DNA of 64,000 nt, taken from assembly GCA_034927285.1 (NCBI GenBank), contig JAYFQF010000024.1:1-64000 (forward strand). Reading direction: 5' to 3'. The notes beneath the pieces were generated by a model. That model worked only from the letters and a program-made list of their open reading frames with translations. It searched no databases and was not told the origin of the DNA. Positions 58,968 through 64,000 of this stretch are shown here, piece after piece. Origin of the DNA: JAYFQF01 sp034927285 (GTDB taxonomy: Bacteria > Bacillota > Peptococcia > DRI-13 > UBA5745). Made by a program: the position numbers and the translations under genes. Every line of letters begins with the position of its first letter. The first letter of the stretch is position 1.

Positions 58968-60464
58968 ATGGACTTTTTTTCCGGTCTGACTACGGTTTTC
59001 CAGGCGGCAAACCTGCTGCTTTTAATCCTGGGCGTGATCCTGGGCATCATCGTAGGCGCTATTCCCGGTCTGACCGCCACTTTGGCGATTTCCCTTCTGC
59101 TGCCCTTCACCTTCAGCCTGGAAGCCAGCAGCGCCCTGATTATGCTGGTGGGCATTTATGTGGGCGGTATTTACGGCGGTTCCATCACCGCCATTCTTTT
59201 GCGGACTCCCGGCACCCCCGGCGCTGCTGCCACCGCTTTGGACGGCTATCCCCTGATGCAAAAAGGCCAGGGCGGCAGAGCCCTGGGCATTGCCACCACC
59301 GCCTCCTTCACCGGCGGTATCATCAGCGCCGCTTTCATGATCTTTTTATCTCCCGCCATCTCCAGCTTTGCCCTGAAATTCAGCTCGGCGGAATTTTTTG
59401 CTTTAGCCTTCTTTGGGCTGACCATTATCTTTTCCGTCTCCGGCGGTTCCCTGCTGAAAGGGGCCATGGCCGGCTGCATCGGTCTGGTGATAAACACCGT
59501 GGGCCTGGATCGTATCGTGGCCTATCCCCGTTTTACTTTCGGCAGCCGGAGCCTTTTGGTGGGCTTCCCCCTTTTGCCTTCCATCATCGGCCTCTTTGCC
59601 CTTTCCGAAGTGCTGCGTCTTTTTTTAGCGGATCCGAAAAATAAGGATGAAGCTCCCTTGAAAGTAGGCCGGATCCTGCCCCGCTGGCAGGACCTGGTTC
59701 ACTTAAAGTGGATTTTCCTGAAATCCAGCATCATCGGCACCCTGATCGGCGCTTTGCCTGGGGCCGGCGCAAATATTGCTTCCTTTGTGGCGTATAATGA
59801 GGCTAAACGCAGCTCCAAAACCCCGGAGGAGTTTGGCAAGGGTATTATTGACGGCGTAGCCGCTCCGGAAGCGTCAAATAACGCCGTGACCGGCGGCGCT
59901 CTGATTCCCATGCTGACCCTGGGCGTGCCCGGAGACTCGGTGACCGCCGTGCTGCTGGGGGCCCTCACCATTCAGGGATTGCAGCCGGGGCCTCTGCTCT
60001 TTCGTGATCATCCCGGCGTGATAAACGCCATCTTTGCCGGCATTATCGTGGCCAATGTTCTGATGCTGATTTTCGGCCTCACCCTGTCCACGATTTTTGC
60101 CCGTATCGCTACCATCAAAAGGACTACCCTGGCGCCGATCATCGCCATCTTTTCCCTGATCGGGGCCTTTGCTGGCGAAGGCTCTTTCTGGCACATGATC
60201 ATTGCCGCCGGCTTCGGCATCTGCGGCTATTTCCTGGAGAAAAATCAATTTCCCCTGGCTCCCATTGCCCTGGCTATCGTTTTGGGACCCCTGGCGGAAA
60301 GTAATTTCCGTACGGCGCTGATCCGTTCCAATGGGAATCCCCTGATTTTTCTTTCCAGTCCCATCAGCGTCTTTTTCCTGGCCGTAGCTATCGGTTCCAT
60401 TTTCTTCAGCCTGCGCAAACAGCGTAAGGCAGGCTCTGCAAAAGCAAGATCGGAGGCGGCGTGA
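58968..60464 (+). CDS. tctA: TctA-family large membrane subunit
   Basis: 498 residues from ATG 58968 with AGGAGGG 9 nt upstream. About 12 membrane segments. Family motifs are GAIPGLTATLAISLLLPFTF near the N-terminus, GIYVGGIYGGSITAILLRTPGTPGAA (shown as landmark; the conserved glycine-rich stretch), GVAAPEASNNAVTGGALIPML and LGVPGDSVTAVLLGAL. It is the transport channel that takes solute from TctC using the ion gradient. The downstream gene overlaps its stop by 4 nt. Confidence 0.95.
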   Translation: MDFFSGLTTVFQAANLLLLILGVILGIIVGAIPGLTATLAISLLLPFTFSLEASSALIMLVGIYVGGIYGGSITAILLRTPGTPGAAATALDGYPLMQKGQGGRALGIATTASFTGGIISAAFMIFLSPAISSFALKFSSAEFFALAFFGLTIIFSVSGGSLLKGAMAGCIGLVINTVGLDRIVAYPRFTFGSRSLLVGFPLLPSIIGLFALSEVLRLFLADPKNKDEAPLKVGRILPRWQDLVHLKWIFLKSSIIGTLIGALPGAGANIASFVAYNEAKRSSKTPEEFGKGIIDGVAAPEASNNAVTGGALIPMLTLGVPGDSVTAVLLGALTIQGLQPGPLLFRDHPGVINAIFAGIIVANVLMLIFGLTLSTIFARIATIKRTTLAPIIAIFSLIGAFAGEGSFWHMIIAAGFGICGYFLEKNQFPLAPIALAIVLGPLAESNFRTALIRSNGNPLIFLSSPISVFFLAVAIGSIFFSLRKQRKAGSAKARSEAA

Positions 60465-60835
60465 GTATGAATGAGTTCAGCATGAATCCCTTGAAACTGG
60501 ATAAGGAAGAAGTTATCGCCGTGACGGTGGGTTACCCGAAAACCCGTCTCATGTCTCTCACCGTTCCCAAGGTGGGCTATCTGATGTGCGGTATGCTGAA
60601 CGTGGAAATGCTGGATAAGCTCCATGCCGAGCGGAAGATCATCGCCGCACAGTTTACCGGCATCGACAAAGTCGATGACCTTCTGACGGCGCAGGCCCGG
60701 CAAGTGACCAAAGAAGCGGAGCGGGCAGGCATCCATCCTGGAATGACCGGCCGGCAAATTATCGACATCATGCTTAAAATCAAAAAGGACATGGAGGTCA
60801 GGGAAGCCGCCGGAGATTCGGGCCGGGAAGGGTAG
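60461..60835 (+). CDS. DUF1805 (YunC-like) protein
   Basis: 124 residues from GTG 60461, overlapping the tctA stop (GTGA); ATG 60467 is the alternative. The core (VGYLMCGMLNVEMLDKL, IIAAQFTGIDKVDDLL) matches DUF1805, a small alpha/beta family of unknown function found in B. subtilis YunC. Translational coupling to tctA suggests a role linked to the imported solute, by inference. Confidence 0.8.
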   Translation: MSMNEFSMNPLKLDKEEVIAVTVGYPKTRLMSLTVPKVGYLMCGMLNVEMLDKLHAERKIIAAQFTGIDKVDDLLTAQARQVTKEAERAGIHPGMTGRQIIDIMLKIKKDMEVREAAGDSGREG

Positions 60836-60893
60836 GGCCGGAAGCTTCCTTCGAAAAAGCACTGTTTTGCCGAAAGAATCCCCTCCCTTTGAC

Positions 60894-60943
60894 AAACGGA
60901 CGGCCCAAAATGTTTTCCCTGCATTTTGTACCGTCCGTTTTCT
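60894..60943. terminator. Bidirectional terminator between convergent operons
   Basis: AAACGGACGG (60894-60903) pairs with CCGTCCGTTT (60931-60940), with an inner AAAATG/CATTTT stem, and U-rich runs on either side. It serves the tct operon and the leftward sfsA. Confidence 0.85.
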
Positions 60944-60962
60944 TTGGTCTTCTGTTTTCCGT

Positions 60963-61763
60963 TTACCTCAGCCTGATTTCTACAGGACGGCCAAGGGCGA
61001 GGCTGTCCGGAGTCACCCGGCAATCGTAGGCCAAAACCGTCACCCCGGCGGCGTCGGCTTCCCGTAAAGCCCTGGTAAAAGCCGGGTCCCGTTCCGTATG
61101 GGGGGTAAAATAAATCATCTCCCCCATCTGGACAATAAAAACCACATATGCGGCATAACCGGCTGCCTTGGCCCGGACCAGCTCCCGCAGGTGTCTGGTC
61201 CCCCGTTCCGTGGGAGCGTCGGGAAAGCGGCAGATCCCCTTTTCCTCCAGCGTAACACCTTTTACTTCGATAAAAGCCCGCCAGAGCCTCCCCGGTTCTT
61301 CCTGCTCCGGCCCGCCGTCCCCGCTTTCTTCCGCGGCCAGGCCGGCCCCTGCCCCGGCTTCATCCCTTTGAGCAGCTTCCGCATAAAGGTCGAAGCGGGA
61401 ATCGCCAAAAGCGACTTCCCGCCGCAGCAGCGTCAAGGGACCTGGCTGGCCCGGCAGCCGGAAGCCCCCGGCCATTGCTTCATACAGCACTTGATTGGGC
61501 GCCTGAGAGTCCATATTGACCAGCAGCGGGTTCCCCGGCGGTTTTCCTCTGAGCTTTTCCACGGCGATCAGATCCCAGGCCGTTTTACGGGCCGGATTGG
61601 CTCCCGCCGTCAAATAGACGGCGGCGCCGGGAATCAGCAATTCCCGGCAGCGGCCGGTGTTTTTTACATGCACCGTCTCTTCCCGGCCCTCCAGGCTGCA
61701 ATAAGCGATAAACCGGTTGGGCCGCCGCAGGAACTCAGCGGAAATTACCCGGTCATATCTCAT
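60963..61763 (-). CDS. sfsA: SfsA-family DNA-binding / nuclease protein
   Basis: A 266-residue SfsA protein. Landmarks are RFIAYCSLEGREETVHVKNTGRC (N-terminal OB-like part), MDSQAPNQVLYEA, FGDSRFDLYAE and IEVKGVTLEEKGICRFPDAPTERGTRHL (nuclease-like core with Asp/Glu/Lys), then a GYAAYVVFIVQM segment. An insertion of about 25 Gly/Ala/Glu-rich residues (DEAGAGAGLAAEESGDGG) precedes the nuclease core. Its start overlaps the RNase R stop by 4 nt. The cellular role of SfsA is poorly defined. Confidence 0.92.
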   Translation of the reverse strand: MRYDRVISAEFLRRPNRFIAYCSLEGREETVHVKNTGRCRELLIPGAAVYLTAGANPARKTAWDLIAVEKLRGKPPGNPLLVNMDSQAPNQVLYEAMAGGFRLPGQPGPLTLLRREVAFGDSRFDLYAEAAQRDEAGAGAGLAAEESGDGGPEQEEPGRLWRAFIEVKGVTLEEKGICRFPDAPTERGTRHLRELVRAKAAGYAAYVVFIVQMGEMIYFTPHTERDPAFTRALREADAAGVTVLAYDCRVTPDSLALGRPVEIRLR

Positions 61764-64000
61764 TTTCCCTTTTTGTATCCTTTCCCTTTGCCATTACTGC
61801 CGCCTTTATCGTTGCGGGCATTGACCGGCGCCCCGGGGCGCCCTTTTGAGGCACCCTGACCTTTTGTGGCCTTTTCCGTCCTTTTCCTCTGAGCCGTACC
61901 CGCTTTGGCCGGCGGCTTGGCTTTGCCGGCAGAGAAGCCGCTTTTTCCCTGATCGAAAACATTATAAAAAAGCTGGGGAGCCGGTTCCTTTTTCCCGGCG
62001 GTACGTCCGGGGACGGCGGCATGTTCGGGACCACCGGTACGTCCGGGGCCGGCGGCTTTCCTGCCGTGGGCGGTTTTGCGATCTCCAGGCCCGGCGGCGG
62101 TATTCCTTCCGGCAGACGCTTTCTTTCCGGGAGCCGCTTCTTTTCCGGCGGCGGCATTCCTTCCGGCAGCGGTTCTCTTTCCGGCGGCGGTTTTCCTGCC
62201 CCGGATATGCCGGTTCGCCGTCTCGGCTTCCGCCAGTAAAGCCTCAAACACTTCTTCGGCTTCCGGGAAGGGCTGTAATTTTCTCTCCGCCTTTTGGTCT
62301 CCCATCACGACGCCGCGATCCTCCCCCTTGCCGCGGGCTCCTCTGCCCTCTGCTTTTTCCCGCCGGGGGGTGTTGCTCCCGCCGCGCCGTTTTCCCACTG
62401 TTTTATCCGGCTGCTTATTATCGGCGGCGCTTGGTTTCTGTGGTTTTTCCTTACTTTCGCCTTTTTCTGCCAGCTCAAAATCCACGTAGCCGGCCCCCAC
62501 GTCCACCGCGGTCAGCCGCACACGGACCTGGTCGCCCATCCGGTAGCTTTTGTGGCGGCGCCAGGAAGACAAGGTCTGCGTTTTCTCGTCGAACTCATAA
62601 TAATCTTCCATAGTGGAAACGTGGACAAGTCCTTCCACGGTATTGGGCAGCGCCACATAAAAGCCGTAGCCGGTGACTCCGCTGACTATGGCGTCGAATT
62701 CCTGTCCGATAAATCGGCTCATATAGGCCGCTTTCCACAGGTTATCGGCCTTGCGTTCCGCATCCTCCGCCGCTCTTTCGCAAAGGGAGGCCTGGCCGCA
62801 CTGTTCTTCCAGGCGTTCCCGCTGCCGTTCCGCCGATGCCTTATCCGGGCGGCCTTTCATTCCATATTCCTTGATGATGCGATGAACCATCAGATCCGGA
62901 TAACGGCGGATCGGTGAAGTAAAATGACAATAACAATCGGACGCCAGGCCAAAATGGCCTTCTTCCACAGGACTGTAGCTGGCATGAGTCAGGGAGCGCA
63001 GCAGCATCGTGGATACCATAGACTCCTCCGGCCGTCCTTTGATCTGTTGGATCAGGCGCTGGTAAGACCTGGGGGTTACGCCAAATCCCATCACCTCGGT
63101 TTTAGCGCGGCTGCCCCGGGCTCCTTCCCCCTCTTTGTTTCCCCCCGGCCTGCCCTGAGCGCCGTAAGTCCGGGCGCCGCCTTCGGGCTGCCGCTCAGCC
63201 TTGACGAAAAGGCCCAGGGGCTGCAAAAACTGATTCAGGGCAAACAAGGACTCCCGGGTAGGATAAGAATGGATACGATAAGGGAAGGGCACCGCTTTAT
63301 TTCGGTAATGCTCCGCCACGGTTTCATTGGCCATGATCATAAATTCCTCGATGACCATTTCCGACAGCATCCGGTGCTTGCGCCGGATCTCCTCCGGTCC
63401 TCCGTCTTCGTTCAGGATGATTTTGCACTCCGGCAGCTCAAAATCCAAAGCCCCCCGTTCCAGCCGGTTTTTCCGCAAAATCAGGCAAAGCCCGGCCATA
63501 TCCAGCAGCATATCGCCCACGGCTTCCCGGCTGAAATAATCTGCGGCCTTTACGGCGGCCTCCACCGGGCTTTGCCGGCCCTCCAGGACATCCCTGGTCC
63601 GGAAGCCCCGGCGGTTATAAAAAGCCTGGACCTGAGGATAGCTGAGCTTTTCCTGGGAGCGAATAACCGTGGGAAAGATCTGATAACCCGTCAGCCGCCC
63701 TCCTTCGTTTAACTCCATCAGGCAGCTGACCGCCAGACGGTCTTCGCCGGGATTCAAACTGCAGATCCCGTTGGAAAGAGCCGGCGGCAGCATAGGCAAC
63801 ACGGCGTCGGGAAAATACACGCTGGTTCCCCGCAGATATGCTTCTTTATCCAGAACCGAGCCGGAACCCACATAATGGGATACGTCGGCGATATGGACGC
63901 CCAGCCTCCAGCCGCCGTCAGCTTTTTTCGTCAGGCTGATGGCGTCGTCGATGTCCCGGGTGTCTTCACCGTCGATGGTGACGATCAGCTCCTGCCGCAG
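61760..64000 (-). CDS. rnr: RNase R family 3'-5' exoribonuclease, 5' end outside the window
   Basis: 747 codons are visible and the frame is open to the window edge, so the N-terminal part is missing. The RNB catalytic domain has TIDGEDTRDIDDAIS with the metal-binding Asp residues, GVHIADVSHYV, and later HFTSPIRRYPDLMVHRI. An S1 domain follows (FDAIVSGVTGYGFYVALPNT). The C-terminal 190 residues are a very long Lys/Gly/Ala/Arg-rich tail with units such as AAGKRTAAGRNAAAGKEA, longer than usual RNase R basic tails. It degrades structured RNA, and a basic tail helps RNA binding in known members. Confidence 0.93.
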   Translation of the reverse strand: MRQELIVTIDGEDTRDIDDAISLTKKADGGWRLGVHIADVSHYVGSGSVLDKEAYLRGTSVYFPDAVLPMLPPALSNGICSLNPGEDRLAVSCLMELNEGGRLTGYQIFPTVIRSQEKLSYPQVQAFYNRRGFRTRDVLEGRQSPVEAAVKAADYFSREAVGDMLLDMAGLCLILRKNRLERGALDFELPECKIILNEDGGPEEIRRKHRMLSEMVIEEFMIMANETVAEHYRNKAVPFPYRIHSYPTRESLFALNQFLQPLGLFVKAERQPEGGARTYGAQGRPGGNKEGEGARGSRAKTEVMGFGVTPRSYQRLIQQIKGRPEESMVSTMLLRSLTHASYSPVEEGHFGLASDCYCHFTSPIRRYPDLMVHRIIKEYGMKGRPDKASAERQRERLEEQCGQASLCERAAEDAERKADNLWKAAYMSRFIGQEFDAIVSGVTGYGFYVALPNTVEGLVHVSTMEDYYEFDEKTQTLSSWRRHKSYRMGDQVRVRLTAVDVGAGYVDFELAEKGESKEKPQKPSAADNKQPDKTVGKRRGGSNTPRREKAEGRGARGKGEDRGVVMGDQKAERKLQPFPEAEEVFEALLAEAETANRHIRGRKTAAGKRTAAGRNAAAGKEAAPGKKASAGRNTAAGPGDRKTAHGRKAAGPGRTGGPEHAAVPGRTAGKKEPAPQLFYNVFDQGKSGFSAGKAKPPAKAGTAQRKRTEKATKGQGASKGRPGAPVNARNDKGGSNGKGKGYKKGK

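Overview
The window looks like the chromosome of an anaerobic, fermentative member of the Bacillota, probably class Clostridia. The evidence is the selenium-linked purine/urate degradation gene set, an FMN riboswitch ahead of a Gram-positive order ribD-ribE-ribBA-ribH, BlaI/BlaR1 and clostridial M56 proteins, RsgI-like anti-sigma architecture, strong AGGAGG ribosome binding sites and GC-rich codons. I cannot name a genus. No rRNA, tRNA or CRISPR array was seen.

Region 1 (1-4700) has the tail of a 22-bp tandem repeat block (possibly an insertion sequence end), a YheO-like regulator, and a divergent tryptophanase-family lyase. The lyase has a good promoter, dyad operators and a possible leader peptide. 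It is followed by an NSS-family amino-acid transporter that carries an internal deletion and frameshift.

Region 2 (4727-24551) is the most interesting part. A blaR1-like M56 peptidase gene, partner of the adjacent blaI, is split into two in-frame halves 17.8 kb apart. The DNA between them (5183-23021) is visibly more AT-rich and carries a complete type 1 BREX phage-defence operon: xre regulator, brxA, brxB, brxC, pglX, two unrecognised genes, pglZ, brxL. It also carries its own transposition module, a Fic-like protein translationally coupled to a serine recombinase. Rejoining the flanks at a shared 3-bp core restores a 515-codon reading frame and a 15-bp dyad, ATGGTGTAACACCAT (a reconstructed attB). 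The two element ends rebuild an attP whose imperfect dyad is centred at the same point. I read this as an integrated, probably still bounded, mobile BREX island.

Region 3 (24817-40147) is the purine catabolic locus: Se-dependent xanthine dehydrogenase-like protein, HyuA hydantoinase, YgfK and SsnA on the minus strand, and a second YheO-like regulator, YgeY, YgeW and carbamate kinase on the plus strand. Together they would open purine rings and end in carbamoyl phosphate and ATP. The ssnA leader has a promoter, two hairpins and a terminator-like hairpin, so it resembles a riboswitch or attenuator.

Region 4 (40227-52806) holds a two-component system with an unknown membrane-anchored protein, the FMN-riboswitch riboflavin operon, an ABC-2 exporter, a truncated ECF sigma gene, a VOC protein, separate TfoX N- and C-domain proteins and a small lipoprotein. 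Region 5 (53233-64000) holds an ECF sigma factor with a PepSY-repeat anti-sigma-like protein, two divergent XRE regulators, a tripartite tricarboxylate transporter operon (tctC-tctB-tctA plus a DUF1805 gene) that shares an ACTATAGT box with those regulators, and sfsA beside the 3' part of an RNase R gene cut by the window edge.

A genome-wide oddity is that the chromosomal background, but not the BREX island, is full of degenerate short tandem repeats. Some lie between genes. Others have inserted Ala/Gly/Lys/Glu-rich stretches into otherwise conserved enzymes (XDH, HyuA, YgfK, RibD, RibE, SfsA, RNase R).
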